Source: Bacteroidales bacterium (GTDB lineage Bacteria; Bacteroidota; Bacteroidia; Bacteroidales; JAADJA01). Taken from it: a stretch of DNA of 64,000 nucleotides. Shown here one piece after another: positions 34,560 through 43,919 of the stretch. The stretch covers positions 1 to 64,000 of the forward strand of contig JAGQVE010000021.1 in assembly GCA_020438105.1 (NCBI GenBank), written 5' to 3'. A model generated the notes under the pieces. The model saw only the letters and a list, made by a program, of their open reading frames with translations, did no database searches and was not told the origin of the DNA. Each line of letters starts with the position of its first letter. Within the stretch, counting starts at the first letter, position 1. Both the position numbers and the translations under genes were made by a program.

Positions 34560-37500
34560 TTATTCAATGGTTCGTTTACTGTGTATAATTGCTATTTCAA
34601 CACTTTCAGGTGATGGAATTGCTGATAGTTCTTCTGCTATTTCTGAGGTAACTTCCAATTCAGGGTCTCCCCTGAGCACCCATAAATGGATCAAGTTTCG
34701 GATCCACAAATAAAGTCGTTTGAGGTCGTTTAAAGTAAGAATGATCACCGGAAAGAAAATCAGAATAAATCCGGTTCCAACCAAAACACCATATGCAAGA
34801 GCAACAGCCATGGGCACCAGGAACTGCGCCTGAAAGCTGCGTTCAAAAATGATTGGGTACAACCCAACGGAGGTAGTAATGGTGGTGAGCACAATCGCCC
34901 TGAAACGAGCAATTCCCGTCTCAAAAACAGCTTCCTTCACTTTTTTGCCTTCCACCAGCAAAGCGTTATACTTCGAAAGAAATACCACGGCATCGTTGAT
35001 GATAACCCCAGATAAGGCCAACATTCCCCATACGCTCAATAATGAAACAGGAACTCCTTCAACACCGTGCCCCCAGAAAGCACCCAGCCAGGCCAGTGGG
35101 ATCATCGCTATTATGATCAGCCCTTGCGCCAGCGATTTGAAATGGATAATAACAATAAGGAACATCAGCAGGAAGGCAGGCACAAAAAACTTCTTGATTT
35201 GCGCCATGGTTTCATCGCTGTCTTTTTTTTGTCCGAGGTACGCCACATTCACACCCGGATACCTTGCAAGCAGCTCTGGCACTATTTCATTCTCGATTTT
35301 CTCCTGTATAGGCACCACAGGAGTATCATAACTAACCACATCGGCATCCACCCTTATTTCACGAGCACCATTAAAATGTTTGATACTTACGGGGCCGCGA
35401 TCGATGGTATATGAAGCCAATTCCGACAAAGGATATTCACCGGCCATGGTTTTGATACGCATATTTTCAAGCTGGCCGATGTTGATCCTGTCAGTTTTAG
35501 GATAACGAACCCACACGCGCAACTCATCCTTTCCATGCTGAAGGCGCTGAGCCTGCCCGCCAAAAAATCCCTGCCGCACCTGGCTGGTAAGGCTGGCCTG
35601 TGAAAATCCAAGGAAATAGGCGAGTGGTTTTAATTTCAGCCTGATCTCTCGCATTCCGGATGGGTTAACATCAGCAATATTATTCAGATCTTCGATTTGT
35701 TTCAGGCTCTGGATCAGATCCTGCTTCGCATGATTCAAAATTTCTTCATCTTTTCCCAATAAGCTAACTGAAATGGGTGTCCCAAAAGTAGCCCGTCCCT
35801 GAATGGTCAGTTTTTCAGCTTCCGGGATTTCGCCTACCTTTTTTTGAACCCGGGTTACGATCTCATAGCTTGAGGTTCCGCTTTCTTCAAGATCCCGTAA
35901 AAGGACAAAAATATTTCCGGCATGCGAACCATTTTCAGTTCCCTGAAAAGCCGAACCCGTAGAGAGAAAACTATAATTCACAAAATCTACAGAATCATTA
36001 AGTTCTTCTTTCAATTCATCATTCACCTCCCAAATAATATCATCAATTCTTTGCAGTGTTTTCAGCGTTTGGGCTTCTCCTGATCCGGGTTTATAGGCTA
36101 TATCCACATTAAACTGATCAAAAGGAATGGCCGGGAAAAAGGTGGCTTTGATCAGTCCTCCCTTTAAAAGACCAAATGTGATAATGAATAAAAAAACGGG
36201 TAAAAACAGAAAGACATATCGCCACTTAATAACAAACTGAAGTGATTTTCCATATACTTTCAAGCGCATAAAATCGAGGAGTTTATCCAGAAAATCCCTG
36301 ATCCTCTTGCCGGTATTTTGTCTGACATTTTTACGTAAAACTTTATGGCTGCCCAGGTGCGCAGGCAAAACAAAAAAGGCTTCCAACAAAGAAAAGAGCA
36401 AACTGAAAACCACCACAAACGCCATTTCATACATAAACTCCATGCGGCCGCGGATGAAAAACAACGCGGAGAAAACCACTACCGTAGTAGTAACTGAAGT
36501 TAAAACAGCTGGAAGTACTTCCATTGTGCCATCAAGTGCCGCTTTTCGGGGTGACTTGCCTTTTTCAAAATGGGTGTAAATATTTTCGGCAATCACAATA
36601 CCGTCGTCAACCAAAATACCGATCACGAGGATCATTCCGAACAGGGAGATCATGTTAACTGTTACCCCGTAAAACATCCCGAGAATAAACATGGCCCCGA
36701 AAGCAGCCGGAATACCAAGAGCAACCCAAATGGACAATCTAAGACTTAAAAACAGACCCAGGGTTATAAAAATCAGCAAAAGTCCCAATCCTCCATTTTT
36801 ATACAACAGGCTTAAGCGAGCTCCCAATAATTTTAAAAAATCGTAGGTAACATGCAGTTGAGCGTCGCTGTGGGTTTGATTCCATTCTTTGGCGTATTTA
36901 TTTACGTAATCCGAAATTGCTGTAAGGTCCTCATCAGGCAGTTTAAAAACCTGTATGGAAGCACTCGGTTGTCCATTCATCAGTGAGGTGCTGGCCCTGT
37001 CGGCAAATTTCATTTCCACAGTTCCTACATCGGCTATACGCAGGTAGGTTCCATCAGGATTTCCGCGAATGATAATATTTTCAATTTCTGCCGGCTCAAC
37101 AGTTCTGTAACGGCTTCGGATCATCACTTCTTCCTTCTCCGACCTGATTTGCCCGCCCGAAATATCCTGGTTATTTGCAGCTATGGCTCTTGAAACTTCA
37201 TCAAAAGTAAGATTATAGCGCCTGAGATTGTCTTCGGGTATTTCTACTGAAATCTCCAGGTCAGGAAAGCCACCGATAGTGATTTGCGACATCAGCCCTG
37301 AATTGTAAAGATCGAATTCAATTTCATTGGCATATTGTTTCAGGGTGAGCATATCCGCATCCCCCGAAAGACCCATAAAAACCGCAAATGTGGTTGAGCG
37401 TTGTTTGTTAACGATAGGCTTTTCAGCATCCACCGGGAAAGAGGTAATTCCATCAACGGCATTTTTTACCTCCATCAGGGTTTCATCAATATCATATTCG

Positions 37501-37793
37501 CCGGTAACCTCTACCTTAACCGAGGTAAAATTCTCGGAGGCGGTGCTGTTTACTTCCTTGATACCGGCAATTCCCCTCAGTGCTTCCTCAATACGGATGG
37601 TAATTCCTTCTTCCATTTCCTTTGGTGACGCACCCGGATAAAACACGGAAATGTTGATGAATTTTTCACGCAATTCAGGGAAAAACGACCTGTTCATATT
37701 AACGAAACTAAAGGCTCCAACCACCAGAATAATAAACAGGATGATATTGGCATAAAACGGGAAACGGATAAACAGTGAAATCGCTTTTTTCAT
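34560..37793 (-). CDS. RND-family efflux pump permease
   Basis: The 1077-residue protein has the twelve-helix RND layout. A helix at the N-terminus is followed by a large periplasmic loop, a central helix group containing the proton-relay aspartates (ILVDDGIVIAENIYTHFEKG, about residues 390-409), then a second half with the same layout. RND pumps use the proton gradient to move drugs, metals or lipids out through the adaptor and TolC. The start ATG overlaps the adaptor stop (TAATG at 37795-37791), showing translational coupling. Drug-type (HAE) is more likely than heavy-metal type, but the substrate is unknown. Confidence 0.95.
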   Translation of the reverse strand: MKKAISLFIRFPFYANIILFIILVVGAFSFVNMNRSFFPELREKFINISVFYPGASPKEMEEGITIRIEEALRGIAGIKEVNSTASENFTSVKVEVTGEYDIDETLMEVKNAVDGITSFPVDAEKPIVNKQRSTTFAVFMGLSGDADMLTLKQYANEIEFDLYNSGLMSQITIGGFPDLEISVEIPEDNLRRYNLTFDEVSRAIAANNQDISGGQIRSEKEEVMIRSRYRTVEPAEIENIIIRGNPDGTYLRIADVGTVEMKFADRASTSLMNGQPSASIQVFKLPDEDLTAISDYVNKYAKEWNQTHSDAQLHVTYDFLKLLGARLSLLYKNGGLGLLLIFITLGLFLSLRLSIWVALGIPAAFGAMFILGMFYGVTVNMISLFGMILVIGILVDDGIVIAENIYTHFEKGKSPRKAALDGTMEVLPAVLTSVTTTVVVFSALFFIRGRMEFMYEMAFVVVFSLLFSLLEAFFVLPAHLGSHKVLRKNVRQNTGKRIRDFLDKLLDFMRLKVYGKSLQFVIKWRYVFLFLPVFLFIITFGLLKGGLIKATFFPAIPFDQFNVDIAYKPGSGEAQTLKTLQRIDDIIWEVNDELKEELNDSVDFVNYSFLSTGSAFQGTENGSHAGNIFVLLRDLEESGTSSYEIVTRVQKKVGEIPEAEKLTIQGRATFGTPISVSLLGKDEEILNHAKQDLIQSLKQIEDLNNIADVNPSGMREIRLKLKPLAYFLGFSQASLTSQVRQGFFGGQAQRLQHGKDELRVWVRYPKTDRINIGQLENMRIKTMAGEYPLSELASYTIDRGPVSIKHFNGAREIRVDADVVSYDTPVVPIQEKIENEIVPELLARYPGVNVAYLGQKKDSDETMAQIKKFFVPAFLLMFLIVIIHFKSLAQGLIIIAMIPLAWLGAFWGHGVEGVPVSLLSVWGMLALSGVIINDAVVFLSKYNALLVEGKKVKEAVFETGIARFRAIVLTTITTSVGLYPIIFERSFQAQFLVPMAVALAYGVLVGTGFILIFFPVIILTLNDLKRLYLWIRNLIHLWVLRGDPELEVTSEIAEELSAIPSPESVEIAIIHSKRTIE

Positions 37794-38920
37794 TAGTTCA
37801 GAATTTCGGCATTAAAACCATCTTTGGCATTAACGAGTGGTTCAACAACGAGCTCAGCCCCTTCAGGCAGGCCATTGAAAAGTACTGAAGTTTCATTGCT
37901 TTTCAGAATATCGATGCGATGTTCTTTGAGTTTACCCTCTTCCACAGTAAACACATGGTCTTTATTAAAAACAGCATTCCTGGGAATTTCCATGGTATTC
38001 TCAAGTGTTTTTGATTCAAACTCAGCCCTTAAAAACTGCCCTGCATACAGGGGTTTATTTGGTTCGGACTCCAGAGCTACATAAACAGAAATGGTTTGCG
38101 ATGCCGGATCCATAAAAGCAGATTTCCTCACAACTTTACCAGTCCAAACCGTAAGCAAATCCTTTGTACTTACCTTTACCTGATCACCAATTTGTACCCA
38201 GTAAGCATCTTCATTTCTAACCGGAACTTCCAGTTCGAGCTTATCGGTGCGGATCATGGAGGCAATGCGGCTACCCGGATTGGCAACAGAACCGGGTTGC
38301 AGGTAAACACTTGTAAATGTGCCGTCGAAGGGTGCATAAAGTTTATATTTTGATAAACGAACTTCAGCGCTCTTAATGGTAAAATAGTCATTCAGAATAT
38401 TTCGGCTCGCCAAAAAAACCTTCTCTTTATCTGAATCCAATTGAGGTAGATCAGGCAATGGATCGTTAATCCTGATGGAGTTAAAGAATGACTCATATTT
38501 ATTGTAGCTTTCAGGAAAGTCAATTTTAATATCAGGCAGGATTCCTGCAATGCCATTCATAAATCGGCTTTTACTTGCCTTTATATTGTTTTTGGCTTCT
38601 TCATCAAAAATGGAGATCAGCAGATCGCCCTTTTTGAATTGAGATCCTTCTCTTAAAGTGACAACGCCCGAAAAGATCTGCCCCTGTACCTCAGCACTTA
38701 AATCCACCGTTTGTTGTGAGGCCAGCCTGCCCATTTCAACAATATGTGCCGTGTTTTCCTTATATTCAACCTTTTGAGCTTTAACATGCAAAATTACGGC
38801 CTCCCTTTCTTTATCTTCCGACTCCCTGGCCATGCCACTGAACATTTTACTCAAAATCAAGCTAATTATCAGCAAGAACACAACTGCAATAAAACCTATT
38901 ATAATTTTTCTCACGTTCAT
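37793..38920 (-). CDS. RND efflux periplasmic adaptor (membrane fusion protein)
   Basis: The 375-residue protein has one N-terminal membrane helix (IIIGFIAVVFLLIISLIL). A barrel-sandwich/lipoyl domain (AEVQGQIFSGVVTLREGSQF, about 75-94) pairs with YKLYAPFDGTFTSVYLQPGS (about 192-211), and a beta-barrel and membrane-proximal domain follow. The helical hairpin between the two lipoyl halves is short. It links the pump to TolC in the periplasm. It is the first gene of the operon and its stop overlaps the pump start. Confidence 0.93.
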   Translation of the reverse strand: MNVRKIIIGFIAVVFLLIISLILSKMFSGMARESEDKEREAVILHVKAQKVEYKENTAHIVEMGRLASQQTVDLSAEVQGQIFSGVVTLREGSQFKKGDLLISIFDEEAKNNIKASKSRFMNGIAGILPDIKIDFPESYNKYESFFNSIRINDPLPDLPQLDSDKEKVFLASRNILNDYFTIKSAEVRLSKYKLYAPFDGTFTSVYLQPGSVANPGSRIASMIRTDKLELEVPVRNEDAYWVQIGDQVKVSTKDLLTVWTGKVVRKSAFMDPASQTISVYVALESEPNKPLYAGQFLRAEFESKTLENTMEIPRNAVFNKDHVFTVEEGKLKEHRIDILKSNETSVLFNGLPEGAELVVEPLVNAKDGFNAEILN

Positions 38921-39108
38921 AATGAAATATTTAATTGAAAGACAACAAATTTAGAGATTTAAATAATCCGGGGATTGCCAATTTTAATAATGCATTTTCA
39001 AACTTGCAAACCTACGCGATTCTTTTGTTGGTAAAGTCTAAAAATTGACAAATGGTTGAAACAGGCTGACGAATTGTAAAATGAAATATCACATTGTATT
39101 TAAATACT

Positions 39109-39116
39109 TAGATTTG
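39109..39116 (+). promoter_or_regulatory. Candidate -7 promoter box for the GtrA-like gene
   Basis: TAGATTTG matches the TAnnTTTG consensus and lies 18 bp before the ATG at 39135, giving a short leader. No well-spaced -33 box was seen. Confidence 0.3.
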
Positions 39117-39134
39117 TGTTTATAATCCAACCTT

Positions 39135-39530
39135 ATGGAAGAGTATTTAAGCTGGAACTTTTTCTGGAAATTCTTCAAATTCGGTATCGTCGGGTTTTTA
39201 GGGATCTTTGTCGATTTTGGGATTACCTTTATATGTAAAGAGTGGTTTAAAATCCCGAAATATGTGGCCAACGCTATTGGTTTTACGCTGGCTGCCACAG
39301 GAAATTATTTCCTGAACAGGGTATGGACATTTCACAGCGAGAATCCACATATTATGTTGGAATTCGGCCAGTTTTTCTCAATTTCAATTGTTGGGTTATT
39401 ATTAAATACGCTGGTGCTGTATGTGTTTGTGGCGAAATACAAAAAGAATTTTTACCTGTCAAAACTATTTGCCATAGCTGCGGTAACCTTCTGGAATTTT
39501 TTTGCCAATTATTGGATTACTTTTGCTTAA
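39135..39530 (+). CDS. GtrA-family membrane protein
   Basis: The 131-residue protein has four membrane helices. They match the GtrA pattern, starting FWKFFKFGIVGFLGIFVDFG (about residues 10-29) and containing ANAIGFTLAATGNYFLNRVW (about 50-69). GtrA-like proteins are thought to flip lipid-linked sugars for glycosylation of surface polymers. No glycosyltransferase is adjacent, so the partner is unknown. Confidence 0.88.
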   Translation: MEEYLSWNFFWKFFKFGIVGFLGIFVDFGITFICKEWFKIPKYVANAIGFTLAATGNYFLNRVWTFHSENPHIMLEFGQFFSISIVGLLLNTLVLYVFVAKYKKNFYLSKLFAIAAVTFWNFFANYWITFA

Positions 39531-39985
39531 GGAATAAGGGTGATGATTTTCTCAAGGCCCTCGCGATCAGCTTCGTCAAAGGAATTAAGCTCCTTGCTAT
39601 CCACATCCATCACACCGATAATTTCACCTTTTTTGTTTCTTACCGGTAAAACTATTTCGGATTGCGATCTTGAATCGCAGGCAATGTGACCCGGAAACTG
39701 ATGAACATCAGGAACCAAAACCGTTTCTTTGTTTTTAATTCCAGCCCAGCAAACACCCGTGTTCTTTTTTAATTTGATGCAAGCTACTGAGCCCTGGTAG
39801 GGGCCAACGATAAGTTCTTCATCCTGCAGCAAGTAAAAGCCTGTCCAGAAAAAATGATCAAATTTATTGTGTAAAACCGCTGCAATCGTAGCCATAGCAG
39901 CAATAGGGTTATCATGAGGAGCCAAAAGCTCCTCGAGCTGTTTGAAAATCCTGTTGTACCGGTTTTTCTTTTTAGTTGAATCCAT
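39527..39985 (-). CDS. msrC: Free methionine-(R)-sulfoxide reductase (GAF domain)
   Basis: The 152-residue GAF-domain protein has the three cysteines of fRMsr enzymes: C69 (in GSVACIKL), C79 (in GVCWAG) and C103 (in GHIACDSRSQSE). They are followed by EIVLPVRNKKGEIIGVMDVD. It reduces free methionine-R-sulfoxide in the cytoplasm and so repairs oxidised methionine. The stop overlaps the GtrA-like gene end by a few bases on the opposite strand. Confidence 0.9.
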   Translation of the reverse strand: MDSTKKKNRYNRIFKQLEELLAPHDNPIAAMATIAAVLHNKFDHFFWTGFYLLQDEELIVGPYQGSVACIKLKKNTGVCWAGIKNKETVLVPDVHQFPGHIACDSRSQSEIVLPVRNKKGEIIGVMDVDSKELNSFDEADREGLEKIITLIP

Positions 39986-40043
39986 GAGAAAAAAACAAAA
40001 TTGGAGAAAAATTGCTCATTGCAAAGGTAGGAAAATGGTAAAA

Positions 40044-40080
40044 ATTAAGGGCGGTGCTGTATAACAACGCCGCCCTTAAT
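40044..40080 (-). terminator. Terminator after the multihaem cytochrome gene
   Basis: An 11-bp perfect stem (40044-40054 with 40070-40080, ATTAAGGGCGG/CCGCCCTTAAT) lies 19 bp beyond the stop of the cytochrome gene. On the minus strand it is followed by TTTTACC, a modest U-run. Confidence 0.65.
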
Positions 40081-40098
40081 AATGAATTAATATTTCAT

Positions 40099-42876
40099 CT
40101 ATATATATCCAAAAAGCATGGAATAGATAATCAACACAATCATTGTTAATCCGATACCAAGGAAAGTATATCCAAAGATTTTAACCACGCGTTCGTACTT
40201 AGGCCTGCTTTCACGTTTAATAACTACTTTTTTCAATCTTCCGGTTTCTTTCAGCAGTTCATATTCACGCGGACGATCTGCTTTGTATTCTTCAAATGGA
40301 ACAGTTCCGGTAAAGATTACGGTATCCATGGGGAATGCATCCGGACGAAGGTGTGTATTAAAGAAGTGGATGGTGAAAATAAAACCAACTGCAAGCAGGG
40401 CCTCATCGCTATGAATGATCATGGCTACGTTGATGGCCCATCCGGGTAGTATTTTTGTAAAATACTCAGGAAACCACAATATCAATCCGGAAAATCCAAT
40501 AACGGCAACCCCCCAGAAAACAGCCATGTAGTCAAATTTTTCCCAGTAGGTCCAGCGGCCGTAATTCGGACGGGGACCAGCACCAACGAACCATTTGATC
40601 GTCCCCCAAAAATCGCGAATATCCTGCATATTGAACATCAGGGAGTTTTTGCCAAATATGAAGGTAAGAAAAGGAATCCTTCTTTTAATTTTCATTCTGA
40701 TCAGAGAAACAACATGGAAAACGAAATAGCCAAAAGTTATTACCGCTGCAAAACGGTGAATATTTCCAGCTACCTGAACACCGCCAAAAACCTTAGCAAG
40801 CCATGCAGCCCAGGGCATTCCGGCAAATTTTAACATCATTCCCGTGAGGGCCAGCATAATAAAACTCAGGATTACAAAAATGTGTGTAATCCGCTGGCTG
40901 CGGGTGAACCTCCTGATATGATATTGATTGCCTTCCGCTTTATGATGGGCCTTGCGTTTGCGCATTCCCTGTATCGACCTTGGCAGCCATAATAAAAGGT
41001 GAATACCGAAAAATCCGAAAACACCAACTAATAACGAAGTCATTCCCCAGAAGCTGTAATAAAGCGCCGGATATTTATCCTTGTTGTGGTGAGTAGCATG
41101 TGTTAGATAGCCTGTAAACCTGGTATTTGCATCCGGATGGCATTGCTTGCAGGTTTCCACTATATTAGCACTACTAACCGATGAAAGAGGATTGCTTGCT
41201 TTATAAATCCTGTGTGCCCCATGACAATCGGAACATTTTGCTGCTTCAAGATAACCAAGTGTATAGGCTTTTCCGTGATATGTTTCCAAATATGTATCCG
41301 CAAGGTCTTCATGACATGTTCCACACTGATGAGTAACCTCATGCATAAAATCATCCTTCCCAATGTCGCTGATTACGTGTGCAGAGTGACAATCAGCACA
41401 GGTAGGGTAATTTTTATTGTCATCATTTTGTGATATGGAGTGGTCACTTTCAAGATAATTGTCATAAATACCTTTGTGGCAGGTAGCACAGGTTGCCGGG
41501 ATATTTTTAGGATTGATGGATGAATTTTCATCCGATTCCCTGAGAATATAGTGTGTTGTATGGCAATCAGTACAAACGGCACTCGGAAGTAATCCTTTTT
41601 CGGTTAATCCCCTGCCGTGAACACTTTTTGAATAATCAAGGAATGCATTTACTTCCTTTAAATCGGCGTTTTGAACAGCTTTTCCATCTTCCCTGTGGCA
41701 TTCACCACAAAGATTTGGAATATTAGCCCGATAAGTGGGTGAAGTATCATCATACCTTGACTGTACCCTGTGAGTTCCATGACAGTCGGTACAATAGGGA
41801 GCATCCTCCATCTTTTTAAAGTATGCCTGTCCATGGCCACTTGCATTATAAACATTTGAAACTTCAGCATGGCAGTTTGAGCAATCAACAGGTCCGGCAG
41901 TTTCACAGGGTCTCTTTAAATGAATTGAAACATCGGAGTGACATTTTACACAGGTGATATTCCTGTGAACCGATTCCGAAATATCCATGTCGGTGACTTT
42001 TAAAGAAACTTCCTTACCATCTACCATTTTGTGAACATCATCAGTATCATGACATTTCAAACATGCCCTGTCGGAAATGGTCGTTACAATATTTTTTACA
42101 TTCTCTTTGTGTGGCGGGTGGCAATCAGTACAGGCAGGTATTGCTCCCGGTTCTTTTTCCCACAATTCTTTTTTAATGATTTTTGTGTGCACCTCTTCAA
42201 TCTCAGCATGACATTTCATACAGGTGCTTGCAATGTTGTTTACTGATATGGAAGAATTTGGGCTGGTATGAGGCAAAACCAGGTGGTTTCCATGGCAATC
42301 GTTACAGGTAGCAGTAACTATCAAACCTTTTTTAAACAACCCCTCACCATGAATACCCTGACTGTAGTTTTCCAGAATATTATGCTCACCAATATTATAA
42401 GTCCGGGCAACAGGTGCTCCTTCGCGGTGACATTTACCGCATAATACCGGAATATTCATTTTGTATGTTCGTGAACGAGGATTTGAAGAGGGTAAAATAT
42501 TATGCTCACCATGACACTCAGAACAAGTTGGGGCGTAAAGTGCATTTAGCTTAAGTGCCTGACCATGAATACCTTTTTCAAACATTTCCATAGCCTCGTC
42601 ATGACAGTTACCACAATTTACCGGTGCAAGATTCTCAGGATGTGGAAAATCTTCTACTTCAGCATCTTCATGGCAAAATATGCAATCTACATCACTATGT
42701 ACTGAACTTTGAAAAATATTCAAATTAACAAACATCGAAACGGTTCTACCGTTTCTTTCGGCCGTTAACTCCTGATCTTCATGGCAAAACATGCAATCCT
42801 CATTGGATTGTGCCTGACTTTTTAGTTGAAAAAAGCTAAGTAGAATAACTAAGGGAAGTAGCTTTAAATAGTTCAT
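40099..42876 (-). CDS. 19-haem cytochrome c fused to a cytochrome b membrane domain
   Basis: The 925-residue protein has a signal peptide (ILLSFFQLKSQAQ) and 19 CXXCH haem-attachment motifs in about residues 27-595, from CMFCH to CKQCH. Repeated DCH-type (CSDCH, CTDCH) and -H-rich spacers are like those of cytochrome c3/nrfB-like modules. After these, from about 610, comes a membrane domain of cytochrome b561/FdnI-type (LSFIMLALTGMMLKFAG, AAVITFGYFVFHVV and IIHSDEALLAVGFIFTIHFF) with the usual haem-b histidines. The protein would carry electrons between the quinone pool and the periplasm. A direct quinol-oxidising fusion is inferred; the terminal partner is not in the window. Confidence 0.93.
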   Translation of the reverse strand: MNYLKLLPLVILLSFFQLKSQAQSNEDCMFCHEDQELTAERNGRTVSMFVNLNIFQSSVHSDVDCIFCHEDAEVEDFPHPENLAPVNCGNCHDEAMEMFEKGIHGQALKLNALYAPTCSECHGEHNILPSSNPRSRTYKMNIPVLCGKCHREGAPVARTYNIGEHNILENYSQGIHGEGLFKKGLIVTATCNDCHGNHLVLPHTSPNSSISVNNIASTCMKCHAEIEEVHTKIIKKELWEKEPGAIPACTDCHPPHKENVKNIVTTISDRACLKCHDTDDVHKMVDGKEVSLKVTDMDISESVHRNITCVKCHSDVSIHLKRPCETAGPVDCSNCHAEVSNVYNASGHGQAYFKKMEDAPYCTDCHGTHRVQSRYDDTSPTYRANIPNLCGECHREDGKAVQNADLKEVNAFLDYSKSVHGRGLTEKGLLPSAVCTDCHTTHYILRESDENSSINPKNIPATCATCHKGIYDNYLESDHSISQNDDNKNYPTCADCHSAHVISDIGKDDFMHEVTHQCGTCHEDLADTYLETYHGKAYTLGYLEAAKCSDCHGAHRIYKASNPLSSVSSANIVETCKQCHPDANTRFTGYLTHATHHNKDKYPALYYSFWGMTSLLVGVFGFFGIHLLLWLPRSIQGMRKRKAHHKAEGNQYHIRRFTRSQRITHIFVILSFIMLALTGMMLKFAGMPWAAWLAKVFGGVQVAGNIHRFAAVITFGYFVFHVVSLIRMKIKRRIPFLTFIFGKNSLMFNMQDIRDFWGTIKWFVGAGPRPNYGRWTYWEKFDYMAVFWGVAVIGFSGLILWFPEYFTKILPGWAINVAMIIHSDEALLAVGFIFTIHFFNTHLRPDAFPMDTVIFTGTVPFEEYKADRPREYELLKETGRLKKVVIKRESRPKYERVVKIFGYTFLGIGLTMIVLIIYSMLFGYI

Positions 42877-43308
42877 AATGATTTATCAAGTAAGTTACAA
42901 CTATATTTTTTCAGCAACTAAATTACGCAAATATTCAAATGTGTAAATATCTAATTGTTAATTTATAAGGGTTCTAAAAAAGGAAATCACTGGCAATTAA
43001 TTTCAAAATGCTTTAGTGTAATTGTACATTAATATGAAAGTCAGATGATTAAGTTTACACATATCTATATATGTTCTATTTATTTATACTAAATATAAAA
43101 TACAAAGCTCTTTTTTGTTATAAATTTGTTTATTTAGGATAACCTCTGTTCTGAAAAAATTATTAATATTGTACCACCACAGATGTATTGGAAGGGCTAA
43201 ATTTTAAATTCCAGCAATTTAAAATTGATCGTTTTCTTTAATTTGGTCTGTAAATTGCTCTGTGAACTATAATCAACTATAAATTAATTTAATTAAAAAA
43301 ATTCGGTT
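42877..43308. promoter_or_regulatory. 432-bp AT-rich divergent intergenic region between the two cytochrome genes
   Basis: This is the long gap between two oppositely transcribed cytochrome genes, so it should hold both promoters. TAAATTTG at 43121-43128 fits the plus-strand -7 consensus but lacks a clear -33 box and lies far from the ATG (43309). I see no ORF, tRNA or conserved RNA in it. Confidence 0.35.
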
Positions 43309-43833
43309 ATGTTAAGTAAAAAATTAGTTCTTATTTTGGTAGTAGCCTTCATGGCTGCCGGTGCGCTGCAAGCACAGGATTACGAATACATCGGAGCTGC
43401 TAAATGCAAAATGTGTCACAACAAACCAGCTACCGGACAGCAGTATAAAATCTGGTCGGAAGGACCTCATGCAAATGCTATGAAAGCACTGGAAAGTGAT
43501 GAAGCAAAAGCGATTGCAAAAGAAAAAGGAATTGCTGATCCAACAACTGATCCAAGTTGCACCAAGTGCCACTCAACGTATGCGCGTATTGATCAGAATT
43601 CAAACATTAGTTTGACCGAAACTGAAGGTGTATCCTGCGAAACTTGCCACGGACCTGGAAGTAAGTACAAATCAAAATCAATCATGGAAAGTCAGGAAAA
43701 ATCAATTGCCAATGGCCTGATCATCCCTGATGAAAAACTTTGTAAAGAATGCCATAATGCTGAAAGTCCTACTTTCAAATCATTCAATTACGAAGAAGCT
43801 AAAAAGAAAATTGCCCATCCTGTTAACGGTTAA
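43309..43833 (+). CDS. Tetrahaem cytochrome c (c554-like)
   Basis: The 174-residue protein has a signal peptide (LVLILVVAFMAAGALQA|QD) and four CXXCH motifs: CKMCH, CTKCH, CETCH and CKECH. The first is preceded by YIGAAKCKMCHNKP, and CETCHGPGSKYKS resembles cytochrome c554-family haem sites. It is a periplasmic electron carrier. It is divergent from the 19-haem cytochrome and may accept electrons from it. It ends at a strong terminator. Confidence 0.9.
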   Translation: MLSKKLVLILVVAFMAAGALQAQDYEYIGAAKCKMCHNKPATGQQYKIWSEGPHANAMKALESDEAKAIAKEKGIADPTTDPSCTKCHSTYARIDQNSNISLTETEGVSCETCHGPGSKYKSKSIMESQEKSIANGLIIPDEKLCKECHNAESPTFKSFNYEEAKKKIAHPVNG

Positions 43834-43862
43834 TAGCAGGCAACTGATTAAGGTATAAGATA

Positions 43863-43902
43863 CCAAAAAAAATCCCCGGCCAATGGCCGGGGATTTTTTT
43901 TA
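43863..43902. terminator. Strong bidirectional terminator
   Basis: AATCCCCGGCC (43871-43881) and GGCCGGGGATT (43885-43895) form an 11-bp perfect stem with an AAT loop. An A-run precedes it and a T-run follows, between the tetrahaem cytochrome and the convergent ChaN-like gene. Confidence 0.92.
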
Positions 43903-43919
43903 TGATCAAGTCTTATTTT

